A stretch of DNA of 64,000 nt from Mycolicibacterium hodleri (GCF_025822245.1 NZ_JACKTL010000033.1:172434-236433), one strand, 5' to 3'. Shown: positions 41,373-50,150, counted from the first letter of the stretch. The notes: a model not told the origin generated them from the letters alone. Program-made: numbers and translations.

Positions 41373-42224
41373 TCAGAGCTGAGGCGCCTTGAACGGCGCG
41401 GTCGCGCCGGCATCGACGACGTGAGTCGTGCCGGTGACGTAGCGACCCGCCTCCGACGCGAGGTAGATGATCGCGTTGCTGATGTCCACGGGTTCGACGA
41501 AGGGCACGGGAAGCCCGTTCATTCCTTGCAGCGCAGATAGCGAATCCTTCTGGGTGGCACCCTCTTTGCCCCCGGAGAAGAGATGATTGTAGGCCTCGTT
41601 GTCGATCATCGGCGTGTTGACGTTCGTCGGGTTGACGCTGTTGACCCGAATGGAGTGCGGGGCCAGTTCTGCTGCCAGCGTCCGCATCAGGCCATTCACC
41701 CCGTGCTTGGACGCCGAGTAGTGTCCGACGTTCAGTTCGGCGACGATTCCGGAGATGGAGCTGATGAGGATGATCGATCCGCCGCGCTGCTGCCGGATTA
41801 GCTGCGGCACCGTGGCCTTGATCGTCCGCCACACACCCGTGAGGTTGACGTCGAGTTGGTCGCGGAACTGCTCGTCCGACAGCTCCCACATCGGCGCGAT
41901 CCCGTTGACTGTTCCCGCGTTTGCCACCACGATGTCGATGCCGCCGAACTCGCGGACTGCCTCACGCACCGCTGCATCGAGGTCCGCCGAGCTTCGCACG
42001 TCCGCCTCGAGCGTCAACACCCTTCCGCCCTGTGCCCGAACCTCTTCCGCAGTCCGGTCGAGGTCGTCGCGGGTACCCATGGCGTACGGCACGGTGTCGA
42101 TCTGCCTGCAGATGTCGATGCCGATGATCGAGGCCCCGGCTTCCGCGAGTCGCAACGCGTGTGAGCGTCCCTGACCGCGAGCTGCGCCGGTGATCAGGGC
42201 GACTTTACCCTTCAGGTCAAACAT
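41373..42224 (-). CDS. Mycofactocin-coupled SDR oxidoreductase
   Basis: A 283-residue SDR of the group with a cofactor-binding insertion. KVALITGAARGQGRSHALRL is the diagnostic Gly-rich loop, IIGIDICRQIDTVPYAMGTR the long loop after strand 2 that encloses a non-exchangeable NAD, and VVANAGTVNG, ISSISGIVAELNVGHYSASK and VNSVNPTNVNTPMI the rest of the core. Such enzymes pass hydride to mycofactocin rather than to free NAD. It sits between a second SDR and the TetR gene; it probably oxidises a secondary alcohol made by the LLM monooxygenase pathway. Confidence 0.88.
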   Translation of the reverse strand: MFDLKGKVALITGAARGQGRSHALRLAEAGASIIGIDICRQIDTVPYAMGTRDDLDRTAEEVRAQGGRVLTLEADVRSSADLDAAVREAVREFGGIDIVVANAGTVNGIAPMWELSDEQFRDQLDVNLTGVWRTIKATVPQLIRQQRGGSIILISSISGIVAELNVGHYSASKHGVNGLMRTLAAELAPHSIRVNSVNPTNVNTPMIDNEAYNHLFSGGKEGATQKDSLSALQGMNGLPVPFVEPVDISNAIIYLASEAGRYVTGTTHVVDAGATAPFKAPQL

Positions 42225-42269
42225 CGCGCTCCCCTTGTCGGGTCGTCTCGCATTCGCGACGAACGGAAT

Positions 42270-43040
42270 TCATCGGCCCGCCAGCAGTCCGCCGTCGATC
42301 ACGACCTCGGCACCGGACATGTAGGAGGCTCGATCGGACGCCAGGAACACGACGATCTCGGACACCTCTTCCGGCCGGGCGAACCTCCGCAGTGGAATCT
42401 GTGCGATGACCGCCTCCGCCGACCCCGCGGGCAGTCCGGCGAGTTCCTCCTCGAGCATCGGCGTGTCGATGTAGCCGGGATGAATGCTGTTGCAGCGAAT
42501 ACCTTCAGGGCCATACGTGAAGGCAAGCGTCTTGGTCATCAGCGTCACCGCGCCCTTGGAGGCCGTGTAGGCCACGTAACCCGTTCCGCCGACCAAGCCG
42601 AATATCGAAGACACGTTCACGATCGACGGTGCTACCGCACGACGAAGTAGCGGCAGGGCGGCCCTCGCGCCGAGGAACACGCCGGTCTGGTTGACGTCGA
42701 TGGTCCTGCGCCAGGATTCTTCGGTCGCATCGTCGAGGCCGGCGAGATCCAGCACCCCCGCATTGTTGACCAGGACGTCGAGCCTGCCCTCGGTCGCGGC
42801 CACGCCGTCCATCGCACAGGTCCAGCTGGCGGCGTCGGTCACGTCGAGATGGTGATAGGTGACGTTCAGCTGTTCACCGAGCAGTTCGGCGCAGTACTTC
42901 TCGCCGAGCTCGTCCGCGATGTCGCCGAAGTGGACTCGTGCGCCTTCCTCCGCCATCCTGCGGACATGCGCTGCACCCATGCCGCGTGCGCCGCCGGATA
43001 CGAAGACGACCTTGCCGATCAGCAGTCGTGACTCGCTCAT
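42270..43040 (-). CDS. SDR oxidoreductase, FabG3/hydroxysteroid dehydrogenase-like
   Basis: A 256-residue classical SDR: GKVVFVSGGARGMGAAHVRR, VHFGDIADELGEKYC (Asp for NAD preference), HHLDVTDAASW, DVLVNNAGVLDLAG, SSIFGLVGGTGYVAYTASKG and IHPGYIDTPM. The overall pattern is closest to mycobacterial FabG3/3-alpha,20-beta-hydroxysteroid dehydrogenase-like enzymes. Its ATG overlaps the stop of the LLM monooxygenase gene by 4 bp, so the two are translationally coupled. A ketone/alcohol interconversion downstream of the monooxygenase is a reasonable inference. Confidence 0.87.
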   Translation of the reverse strand: MSESRLLIGKVVFVSGGARGMGAAHVRRMAEEGARVHFGDIADELGEKYCAELLGEQLNVTYHHLDVTDAASWTCAMDGVAATEGRLDVLVNNAGVLDLAGLDDATEESWRRTIDVNQTGVFLGARAALPLLRRAVAPSIVNVSSIFGLVGGTGYVAYTASKGAVTLMTKTLAFTYGPEGIRCNSIHPGYIDTPMLEEELAGLPAGSAEAVIAQIPLRRFARPEEVSEIVVFLASDRASYMSGAEVVIDGGLLAGR

Positions 43041-44116
43041 GCCGACAGGTGGGAGACGAGTTCGGTGACCTTGGTACCGATGAGTTCAAAGCTGCGCCGG
43101 TACACACTTGGGTCGCTTGCATAGTCGTGTCCGAACGAGATCAGCGTCCCGAAACCACCCACCTGGTCATACATCTCGGTGATCTTGTCGGCTACGGTCT
43201 GCGGTGAGCCCACGATGTGGAAGTTGTCGACCATCCACTCGGCGTTGAGGTCCTCCTTGGGGACGGTGCCGCCGGAGAGGAGATCGCCAATACCAAGTTG
43301 GATGAACGTCGGGATGTTGTAGTTGCCCCACAGATCACCCATGGCCCCATTGAGGTAGGCGTCGCGCGCCTCCTCGTCACTGTCGGCGACGAGCACGTCC
43401 CGGCAGACGCGCCACTGCGAGCGATCGGGGGTGAATCCGGCCCCTTCGGCTGCCTCGGAGTAGGCCTTCCAGTGCTCTATCAGGACGCTGTTGTGAACCT
43501 GCTGGCTCATCGGCAGGTAGCCGCGCTCCCCCGCCGTCGTCAGCGTCGGCGACGTGGCCTGCATACCGGTCATGATCACGGGGATGCGCTCCTGCCGCGG
43601 CTTCAGATGCGGTCCGTGGATGTCGTCGCTGTAGGCGGGCATGTCGACGGTCCAGAACTTTCCCTCGATGCGGAACGGCCCCGTCCTGGTCCAGATCGCC
43701 TCTACTATCTCCATCGCCTCGACCATCATCTGCGGGTTATTCCTACCGGTGTTGAAGAGCTGCGCGTCGCTCGGGAACGCGCCGGGGGCGAATCCGGCGA
43801 TGTAGCGACCGCCGGTCATATGATCGAGCCACATGGTGCGGTGCGCCAGCGCGATCGGGTTGTGATAGGCCAAGAGGTGCGCCGCAGCGCCCAGACGAAC
43901 GTTGCTGGTGAGCTGGGACGCGGCCGCGATCATTACCTCGGGAGCTGGGCTCGGTTCACCACCGAGTGTGTAGTGCTCCGCGAAATACACTTCTTCCCAA
44001 CCGAACCCATCAGCCCACTGGGTGAGGGTGAGATCCCAGTCGATGACTTCCTTTGCCGAGCGTCGCCCGTGGGCATAGTCGCGCGAGTAGGGGATGTTGA
44101 AGAGGCCGAACTTCAT
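43037..44116 (-). CDS. LLM-class flavin-dependent monooxygenase (luciferase-like)
   Basis: A 359-residue TIM-barrel flavin monooxygenase. KFGLFNIPYSRDYAHGRRSA, FGWEEVYFAEHYTLGGEPSP, NVRLGAAAHLLAYHNPIALA and HMTGGRYIAGFAPGAFPSDA are typical of the subgroup containing limonene monooxygenase and ketolactone/Baeyer-Villiger enzymes. It needs reduced FMN from a separate reductase; the flavin reductase at 46025 in the divergent operon is the obvious partner. First gene of LLM-SDR-SDR-TetR. The precise substrate is unknown, but a hydrophobic cyclic or terpenoid compound would fit the family. Confidence 0.87.
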   Translation of the reverse strand: MKFGLFNIPYSRDYAHGRRSAKEVIDWDLTLTQWADGFGWEEVYFAEHYTLGGEPSPAPEVMIAAASQLTSNVRLGAAAHLLAYHNPIALAHRTMWLDHMTGGRYIAGFAPGAFPSDAQLFNTGRNNPQMMVEAMEIVEAIWTRTGPFRIEGKFWTVDMPAYSDDIHGPHLKPRQERIPVIMTGMQATSPTLTTAGERGYLPMSQQVHNSVLIEHWKAYSEAAEGAGFTPDRSQWRVCRDVLVADSDEEARDAYLNGAMGDLWGNYNIPTFIQLGIGDLLSGGTVPKEDLNAEWMVDNFHIVGSPQTVADKITEMYDQVGGFGTLISFGHDYASDPSVYRRSFELIGTKVTELVSHLSA

Positions 44117-44231
44117 TTCCGGGGGTCACCCTTTCATCAGTGGCATGCGCGCCGCGTCCATCTCCAACCGCAAGTCGGTTGAACGGCAATTGGTTTCGGT
44201 GAGTTGCCGCAGCGTTTGCGGGACGGTTTAA

Positions 44232-44246
44232 TTTGGACGTTTGTAG
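44232..44246 (+). promoter_or_regulatory. Regulatory site 1 in the divergent LLM/permease control region
   Basis: TTTGGACGTTTGTAG on the plus strand, 116 bp before the LLM start codon. It matches site 2 (44405-44419, opposite orientation) at 14 of 15 bases. The paired arrangement suggests one regulator controlling both arms. Confidence 0.6.
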
Positions 44247-44404
44247 AAATATGTGCGTTCGGCAACCGTAGGGCCACGACGTGGGCGTGTCAAGATGTAA
44301 AGCGGTTCGATACACCGATCCGACTCATGTTCTGCGAGAGACGGTTTGGCGCCAACTGTTGACACACTCGCCACCCAGCGTTATTTTGAGCCGGCTCGTA
44401 GTTC

Positions 44405-44419
44405 CTACAAATGTCCAAA
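44405..44419 (-). promoter_or_regulatory. Regulatory site 2 in the divergent LLM/permease control region
   Basis: The minus strand reads TTTGGACATTTGTAG, one base different from site 1. It lies 102 bp before the permease start codon; GTAGTTCCTAC (44400-44410) beside it is a small palindrome. The remaining sequence of this 404-bp gap shows no gene. Confidence 0.6.
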
Positions 44420-44520
44420 GTCTCGTTCGGGACGTTCCCGACTCGACCATGAGCGCGTCATGGCCTGGCGATCACGATGGACGCAGATCCCCTCGCACCT
44501 GGCGGAAGGAAACACGTCGT

Positions 44521-46020
44521 ATGTCAGAGTCAGTCATGCCACCCGAACGGGTGACGGTGCCGGCCGCAGAGAAAAGCGAGGACTTCAAACGCTCGATCGG
44601 GCTCGTCTCGAATTTCTCGCTCGGATTCACGTATCTGTCGCCGGGCGCGGGCGTGCTGTCCATCTTCGCCCTCGGCCTCGCGACAGCCGGCCCGCCGTCC
44701 ATCTGGTGGTTTCCCATCGTCGCACTCGGGCAGCTACTCGTCGCGCTGGTCTTCGGAGAAGTGGTCTCCCAGTATCCGATTACCGGCGGCATCTACCCCT
44801 GGACGAGGCGCCTGTGGGGACGCAGGTACGCGTGGATGGCTGCATGGACCTATATAGCGGCGCTCATCGCGACGACGACAGCCGTCGTGCAGTTCGCAGT
44901 TCCCTTCTTGGCGAACCTGTTCCACGTCGTGCTCACGAGTATGACGGCTCTGATAATCGGCCTGGGTCTGCTCGCGGTGGCGTTCGTATTGAACAGCACG
45001 GGAACCAGGACTCTGGCCTTCGTGGTGCGCATCGGCTTCTATTGCGAACTCGTCGGCGTAGTGGCACTCGGTCTGTACCTTCTCCTCTTCGAGCGGCGAA
45101 ACTCCTTTGGCGTCCTCTTCGACACGCTAGGTGTCGGGGCAGAGGGTTCGTATCTGGGGGCGTTCATGCTCGCTGCGCTCGTCGGTCTCTGGCAGTTCTA
45201 TGGGTTCGAAGCTTGCGGTGACGTCGCCGAGGAGGTGAAGGATCCGGAGCGGAGGATTCCCGTCGCAATGATCCTCACCATCGTGATCGGACTCGTCGCG
45301 GCGTTTGTTGCCTACGCCGGCTTCGTCCTTGCTGCGCCCAACCTGCAGGAGATCGTGAACGGTGACATCGCAGATCCCATTCCGGCGATCGTCCGCGGCA
45401 GCACCGGCGAAGTCGGCATGAAATTTCTGCTCGTGGTCGCGGCGACCATCTTTCTTTCGGCGGCGCTTTCGCAACAGGCGGCCCTCAGCCGACTCCTCTA
45501 CAGCTTCGCGCGAGACAACATGCTGCCGGGTAGCAAGTGGCTTTCGAAGCTGCACCAGGAAGTGGCAGGCAGCGGTGCAGTTCCGCGCAACGCAATGATC
45601 GCCGCGTGCTCGGCGCCCATGGTGATCACCGTCTGGCTGTACTTCAAACCAGACAGCGTTGTTCAGGTAACCGCCTTTGCCGTGCTCGGCATCTACGTCT
45701 GCTTCCAGATGGTCGTGCTCGCCGCGCTTCGTCAGCGGATCAAGGGCTGGCGCCCGGCGGGACCATGGACACTGGGACCGGCGGGATGGCTGGTCAACGT
45801 CCTGGCTCTTGTCTACGGAGTCTTCGCGATGGTCCTGCTCGCGTTGCCCGGCGATCCGAGCCTAGGTTTCATCGACAGGTGGATCGTCCTCATCGGCCTT
45901 GCCGTGGTGTTGGCGGTAGGCGGTCTGTACATGGTGTTCGCCCGGCCGTACGGCAACTCCGATGCACCGGAGAACGACGCAATCGAAACGGCCATGCGCA
46001 TCAGGCAGCAGCGGAGCTGA
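44521..46020 (+). CDS. APC superfamily amino acid/amine permease
   Basis: A 499-residue transporter with twelve predicted helices. ATG 44521 starts SESVMPPERVTVPAAEKSED; GGAAGGAA lies about 10 bp upstream, and the frame further upstream has no coding character. FKRSIGLVSNFSLGFTYLSP with a Gly-rich first helix, QYPITGGIYPWTRRLWG and GFEACGDVAEEVKDPERRIP are APC/AAT-type signatures (helix 6-7 loop). It is the first gene of the plus-strand operon permease-flavin reductase-RibB-like, divergent from the LLM monooxygenase, and probably brings in the compound that the cluster degrades. Confidence 0.85.
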   Translation: MSESVMPPERVTVPAAEKSEDFKRSIGLVSNFSLGFTYLSPGAGVLSIFALGLATAGPPSIWWFPIVALGQLLVALVFGEVVSQYPITGGIYPWTRRLWGRRYAWMAAWTYIAALIATTTAVVQFAVPFLANLFHVVLTSMTALIIGLGLLAVAFVLNSTGTRTLAFVVRIGFYCELVGVVALGLYLLLFERRNSFGVLFDTLGVGAEGSYLGAFMLAALVGLWQFYGFEACGDVAEEVKDPERRIPVAMILTIVIGLVAAFVAYAGFVLAAPNLQEIVNGDIADPIPAIVRGSTGEVGMKFLLVVAATIFLSAALSQQAALSRLLYSFARDNMLPGSKWLSKLHQEVAGSGAVPRNAMIAACSAPMVITVWLYFKPDSVVQVTAFAVLGIYVCFQMVVLAALRQRIKGWRPAGPWTLGPAGWLVNVLALVYGVFAMVLLALPGDPSLGFIDRWIVLIGLAVVLAVGGLYMVFARPYGNSDAPENDAIETAMRIRQQRS

Positions 46021-46024
46021 TGGC

Positions 46025-46525
46025 GTGACGACGAACTTCCGCGACGTGCTCGGGCACTTTCCCACAGGGGTGGCGATCGTCGCCGGTACCGGACCGGATG
46101 GACCGGTGGGGCTGACGATTCAGTCCTTCATGGCACTGTCGCTCGAGCCGGCGATGGTACTGGTTTCGATCGATCGGAGATCAACGAGTTGGCCTGCGAT
46201 CCGGGCGTCGGGGAAGTTCGTAGTCAACATTCTGTCCAGTCGGCAGGAGGCGGTGGCGCGAACGTTTGCGAAGTCGGGCGGCCCCAAATTCGGTGATGTG
46301 CGGTGGTTTCCGGGCGCCCGCACGGGTGCGCCGGTAATCGGTGACTGCCAGGCGTGGGTGGAATGCGAGGTCGGCAAGATATACGCCGGTGGCGATCACG
46401 AGATCGTCACCGCGCACGTCCTGGCGCTCAGTTCGATCGACGACCCGCAATCGCATCCACTGGTCTACTTCCGCTCCAAGTTCCCCCGCCTCGATCGCGA
46501 CCACTGGTCGGCGCTGAACGCATGA
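46025..46525 (+). CDS. Flavin reductase (two-component monooxygenase partner)
   Basis: A 166-residue FMN reductase of the HpaC/ActVB split-barrel family. GTG 46025 follows the permease stop by 4 bp. TTNFRDVLGHFPTGVAIVAG, GLTIQSFMALSLEPAMVLVS and FVVNILSSRQEAVARTFAKS bind FMN; DHEIVTAHVLALS and PLVYFRSKFPRL close the fold. It should supply reduced FMN to the LLM monooxygenase encoded in the divergent operon. Its stop overlaps the start of the RibB-like gene (ATGA), implying the two are made together. Confidence 0.85.
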   Translation: MTTNFRDVLGHFPTGVAIVAGTGPDGPVGLTIQSFMALSLEPAMVLVSIDRRSTSWPAIRASGKFVVNILSSRQEAVARTFAKSGGPKFGDVRWFPGARTGAPVIGDCQAWVECEVGKIYAGGDHEIVTAHVLALSSIDDPQSHPLVYFRSKFPRLDRDHWSALNA

Positions 46526-47187
46526 TGGGCATGCTCGACGAAGTTCCTCGCGGACTTCGTGACGTGCCGTCCGTGTCGGATGCACTCACGTCGCTTCGAA
46601 ACGGAACACCCGTTGTGGTCGGCGCGCTGCCGTGGGCGTTCGTTATGATCAACGGACGATCGGCGCTCGCCGCCAACGCGGCTGCTCTAATCCGACACGG
46701 CTCAGGTCTCCTTCACGTGGCATTGGAGGCCCGTCGAATTCGCGCGCTTGGCATCCCGCCCATGCCGGTCGATTCCGGCTCGCGATGTCCGCACGCTCAC
46801 GTGGCCGTGGACGCCAGCGCGGGCATCACGACAGGGATCTCCGCCGCGGATCGCGCCGAAACCATTCGGCGGCTTAGTAATTCAGCCAGCAGGCCGCAAG
46901 ACTTCATTAGGCCGGGCCACGTCCTGCCTGTGGTCGCAGAGTTGATCCCGTCGTCGGAGCCAGCTAACGTCGCCCTGGTGTTGTCGGCGTTAGCCGGTTC
47001 CTCGCCGCCGGCCGCGGCGTACTGCGCGTTGGTCTCACCCGTTCGGCCGACCGAGCTTGCCGACGTGAGTGAGGCGCCCCGGCTCGCTGCCACTCTCGGG
47101 TATGCCTACCTCAGCGCGGAAGAGGTGATAGCGGCGTTTTATCGGTACATGCCGACGATTCAGGAAACCAGCCGCTGCCAACCGTGA
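46522..47187 (+). CDS. RibB (DHBP synthase)-like protein lacking the acidic catalytic loop
   Basis: A 221-residue protein that aligns along most of 3,4-dihydroxy-2-butanone 4-phosphate synthase: VSDALTSLRNGTPVVV, AALIRHGSGLLHVALEARRI, VDASAGITTGISAADRAETI and RPQDFIRPGHVLPVVAE are retained, including the RPGH histidine. The segment that should read DDEDRENEGD, which holds Mg2+ and the substrate phosphate sugar, is instead ALPWAFVMINGRS, with no acidic residues. The GGHTEAxxDL segment is also altered. Normal riboflavin synthesis is therefore unlikely. Coupling to the flavin reductase suggests a flavin- or substrate-related function not yet known. Confidence 0.75.
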   Translation: MMGMLDEVPRGLRDVPSVSDALTSLRNGTPVVVGALPWAFVMINGRSALAANAAALIRHGSGLLHVALEARRIRALGIPPMPVDSGSRCPHAHVAVDASAGITTGISAADRAETIRRLSNSASRPQDFIRPGHVLPVVAELIPSSEPANVALVLSALAGSSPPAAAYCALVSPVRPTELADVSEAPRLAATLGYAYLSAEEVIAAFYRYMPTIQETSRCQP

Positions 47188-47914
47188 AACGTGGACCAAG
47201 CCACTGGCATTCGAGACGGCCTGCTGGTCGCGGGTTGCTGCACGTGACGAACTTGCTGACCGCTGACCGCTGACCCCGCCGCGCCAAGACCGCCCTCATG
47301 GACATGACGCACCGACTCCCAGGCGGCGGATGAACTTGCGACGGCGAACTCCAAGATTCGACCAGGCCGCGTGACCGCGGCGGATACGGGTTCTGCCATA
47401 GGTAATCATGGCGCCGCGCAACGCCAGGAAACGGTGCGCGACACAGTGCTGATCTCGCCGATTGTCCGCCTCGGGCACTGAGCCGTCACAACATCGTGAG
47501 CGCGCTCATCAAACTCGAGCTGGCCCGACCGGTTGCCACCGCTCGGGCTTTCACGTGTCGGCAACCGAAGCAGGCGCGACTGGAAACCCGGCGACGACCG
47601 GTTGGACGCCCCGAACACCGAGAGGGTGACCTACGGCGCGGAAGACCTTCGGTCGATAGCTGTCGCCATCCGTCAATGCCAGCTCGCACCGCAGCTCAAT
47701 TAGCCTCATTCGCAGTGACATTCACTTGCCGTCACCCTCGCCAAATCAAGGTCGGTGCCAGGAACTTTGCCGCCGCCGAACGTGATCACACGGGGGCGGC
47801 GTACACGAAGACCAGCGCTTGGGCGAGCATCCGCCTGGTTCGGAGGTGATCTCTCGTGCTGGTGGAGCACGTTGGCTCCGATGAGTTTAGAGGCGCTGCG
47901 GAGTCTGAAGATTC
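47188..47914. other. 727-bp intergenic stretch without convincing genes
   Basis: No frame shows a recognisable domain. A stretch around 47560-47700 reads WKPGDDRLDAPNTERVTYGA in one frame and looks faintly protein-like, but has no start codon after the preceding stop. The run CCGCTGACCGCTGACC at about 47260 is a short direct repeat. This may be degraded coding DNA between the catabolic cluster and the PPOX gene. Confidence 0.4.
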
Positions 47915-48445
47915 ATGGAGACAATGAACCATGGTGAGGCCGATGGGCTGCCCGCGATCGAGTGGTCCCAAGTGACGACGCAGCTCGTCGAACTCTTGAC
48001 GCACGACGACCCGCACTCGCCGAACCGCCCGACGTTCTGGCTGACGACTTTGAACGCCGACGGAAGCCCCCACGTGACGAGCGTGGGAGCGCTCTGGCAC
48101 GCGGGCTCGTGCTGGTTCCAGACTGGCGAACGCACGCGCAAGGCAAGAAACATCGCACGCGACCCACGCTGCGCGATCAGCGCCGCCACCCGTGGATTCG
48201 ACGTCACGGTGTCAGGCGAAGCCCGGCGCGCGACCGATCCGATGATCGTGGCGGAGATCGCCGCACTCTGGGCCACGAGTGGATGGCCCGCGCAGCCTGA
48301 CGACTCGGGAACCGGCATCACCGCACCGTTCAATGCCCCTGCTCTTGGGCCGTCGCCGTGGTTCGTCTACGAAGTCACACCGCGCACCGCGACTGCAGTC
48401 GGTACCGCCGAACAGACGCCAGGTTCAATGCGTTGGCGGTTCTGA
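47915..48445 (+). CDS. PPOX-class pyridoxamine 5'-phosphate oxidase-like protein
   Basis: A 176-residue split-barrel flavin/F420 protein. ATG 47915 is used; ATG 47924, three codons later, has GGAG closer. FWLTTLNADGSPHVTSVGAL, WFQTGERTRKARNIARDPRC and FDVTVSGEARRATDP are the cofactor-binding strand-helix elements; SPWFVYEVTPRTATAVG is the usual final strand. FMN versus F420 cannot be decided. It stands alone between intergenic DNA and an SDR remnant. Confidence 0.75.
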   Translation: METMNHGEADGLPAIEWSQVTTQLVELLTHDDPHSPNRPTFWLTTLNADGSPHVTSVGALWHAGSCWFQTGERTRKARNIARDPRCAISAATRGFDVTVSGEARRATDPMIVAEIAALWATSGWPAQPDDSGTGITAPFNAPALGPSPWFVYEVTPRTATAVGTAEQTPGSMRWRF

Positions 48446-48552
48446 TCCCCGCATTCCCGAGGCGTGTACCGCCGTTGACACGGGCACGGCAATCGGCAAT
48501 CGCCAATCGGCGATTCACCGAACCGGTGTCATCACCCCCAAGAGGAAGGTCG

Positions 48553-48645
48553 ATGCAGATGTCGGCATCACTGGAAGGCAAGGTCGCGCTGATCACCGGC
48601 GGTAGCAGCGGCATCGGCCTCGCTACCGCTCAAACGCTTCCCTAG
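48553..48645 (+). pseudogene. N-terminal remnant of an SDR gene
   Basis: AGGAAGG precedes ATG 48553. The 30 codons read SASLEGKVALITGGSSGIGL and a few more, an intact SDR cofactor loop, then end at TAG. Nothing beyond resembles an SDR, so the rest was deleted. A hairpin AATCGCC-AATC-GGCGATT lies upstream at 48498-48515. Confidence 0.75.
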
Positions 48646-48809
48646 GGACCAATCGCGTGCGCTCCCCCACCAGCACCCCGGATCAACTCAAATCGCTTGT
48701 TGCGTAACAGATTTCGAGACCGTAGCTTGGTCTCCTTCCGTCCAGTCGACCGAGTGACGACGTTGGTGTCCGAAAACCTTCGCTTCCGAGACGATGGCGG
48801 GCCGTGAGG

Positions 48810-49976
48810 TCAGCGGTGATGCGGTGGTGCCAGGACGACGGCGGAGTTGTGGCCACCCATTCCGAGGGAGGTCTTGAGGGTGACGCCGTCGGTGAGTGAC
48901 GTGGCGCCGTCGAGGAGTCGCCGGTGTCCGGGAGCGACTGTGGGCGGTGCGGGGATGACGCCGTGGTGATAACCCAGGGCCGTGGCGGCTACCTCGACCG
49001 CAGCGGCGGCTCCTTGGCAGTGCCCGGCCAGCGGTTTGATGGAGTAGATCGAGGGTCGGCCGGCGAACAGCTTCTCCAGAATCCTGATTTCGGCGGTGTC
49101 GCATTGTTGGGTGCCGGGGCCATGGGCGTTCATGTAGCGGATCTGCTCGGCGTCCACACCGGAGCGACGCAGCGCCTCCTGCACGCAGTCGACGACGTGA
49201 GTCAGGGAAGGGTCGACCGAGGTCAGGTGGTGGGCATCGTGGGTCATCGCTCCGCCCAGCACCGTGACGTAGGGGTTGGTCGTTCGCTGGGTGAGCACGA
49301 ATCCGACCGCGGCTTCACCGACGGCGAATCCTCGGCTGCCCTGCTGGAAGGGCCGGCACGCGTCCAACGGTTCGGTGTCGACTACGCCAACCCCGAGTCG
49401 GACGAAGTGGTCGACGTTCTCCGGAGTCAAGGACAGGTCGGTCGCGAGGAATATGACGTCGTCGACGATGTCGGCGTCCAGCCACATCTTCGCGGTGAGC
49501 AGCCCGGCGTTGCCCGAGGCGCACATGGCCGAGACGTTCATGGCGGGGCCGTGGAATCCGTATTCCTGCATCAGCATCGACACCGGGGTCGACGGCATCA
49601 GGGCCAGGTAGTCACGGACCCGACGACGACCGCCGTCGGTGAGGTAGAAATGGCGCCACTCCTCCGCCTCGGGCAGCACCACGGCGTGCAGCAGGCCCAC
49701 TCGACGTCCCGGGGTCCACCCGCGTGCGCGGGCGTCGGTGATGGCTTCGCGGGCGGCGGCGCGCATCGCCCGGGCGGATCGGCTGGCGCCGTCGGCGGGA
49801 TCACCGCCGGGCGGGACCTGAGCTAGCCAGACGGTTTCGTCGCGGTTGTGGCCGTACCCGGACACCAGGGTGGCGGCGGGTTTGCCGCTGAGCAACCCGG
49901 CCCACAGGTGCCGGGTGCCCCAGCCGTAGCCGGTCACGGCGCCGATGCCGGTGACGGTCATTTGTCCTGTTGCCAT
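48810..49976 (-). CDS. Orphan beta-ketoacyl-ACP synthase (KAS-like thiolase fold)
   Basis: A 388-residue condensing enzyme. ATG 49976 has GAGGGG 6 bp upstream; ATG 49961 (TVTGIGAVTGYGWGTRHLW) is the alternative. The Cys-His-His triad is present: C152 in NVSAMCASGNAGL, H285 in MNAHGPGTQQCD, and H319 in KPLAGHCQGAAA. SLGMGGHNSAVVL closes the fold. It would extend an acyl chain by decarboxylative Claisen condensation. No acyl carrier protein or other synthase gene adjoins it; upstream and divergent lies a diguanylate cyclase. Single, possibly specialised lipid or polyketide enzyme. Confidence 0.83.
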   Translation of the reverse strand: MATGQMTVTGIGAVTGYGWGTRHLWAGLLSGKPAATLVSGYGHNRDETVWLAQVPPGGDPADGASRSARAMRAAAREAITDARARGWTPGRRVGLLHAVVLPEAEEWRHFYLTDGGRRRVRDYLALMPSTPVSMLMQEYGFHGPAMNVSAMCASGNAGLLTAKMWLDADIVDDVIFLATDLSLTPENVDHFVRLGVGVVDTEPLDACRPFQQGSRGFAVGEAAVGFVLTQRTTNPYVTVLGGAMTHDAHHLTSVDPSLTHVVDCVQEALRRSGVDAEQIRYMNAHGPGTQQCDTAEIRILEKLFAGRPSIYSIKPLAGHCQGAAAAVEVAATALGYHHGVIPAPPTVAPGHRRLLDGATSLTDGVTLKTSLGMGGHNSAVVLAPPHHR

Positions 49977-50150
49977 GTCGTGCCCCTCATCATGGTGAAT
50001 TGCCTGCGCGTCGGGGTGGTTCCCGCCTTCAATTAACGTCGAAGCCGCGGCTGGTGACCACCCCAAAACCGCAGGTCACACGCGCTCGACCGTGTGATTG
50101 CGATTCGGTTCACGCTGTGGTGGGCTAGGCAGCAAAGAGGAGAACCAGAT

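Noticed and set aside
47500..47702. Possible small protein reading WKPGDDRLDAPNTERVTYGA
   Set aside because: No start codon follows the previous in-frame stop, no ribosome site, and no recognisable family.
48475..48515. Promoter and hairpin before the SDR remnant
   Set aside because: TTGACA is a perfect -35, but no -10 lies at a suitable distance, and the downstream gene is truncated.
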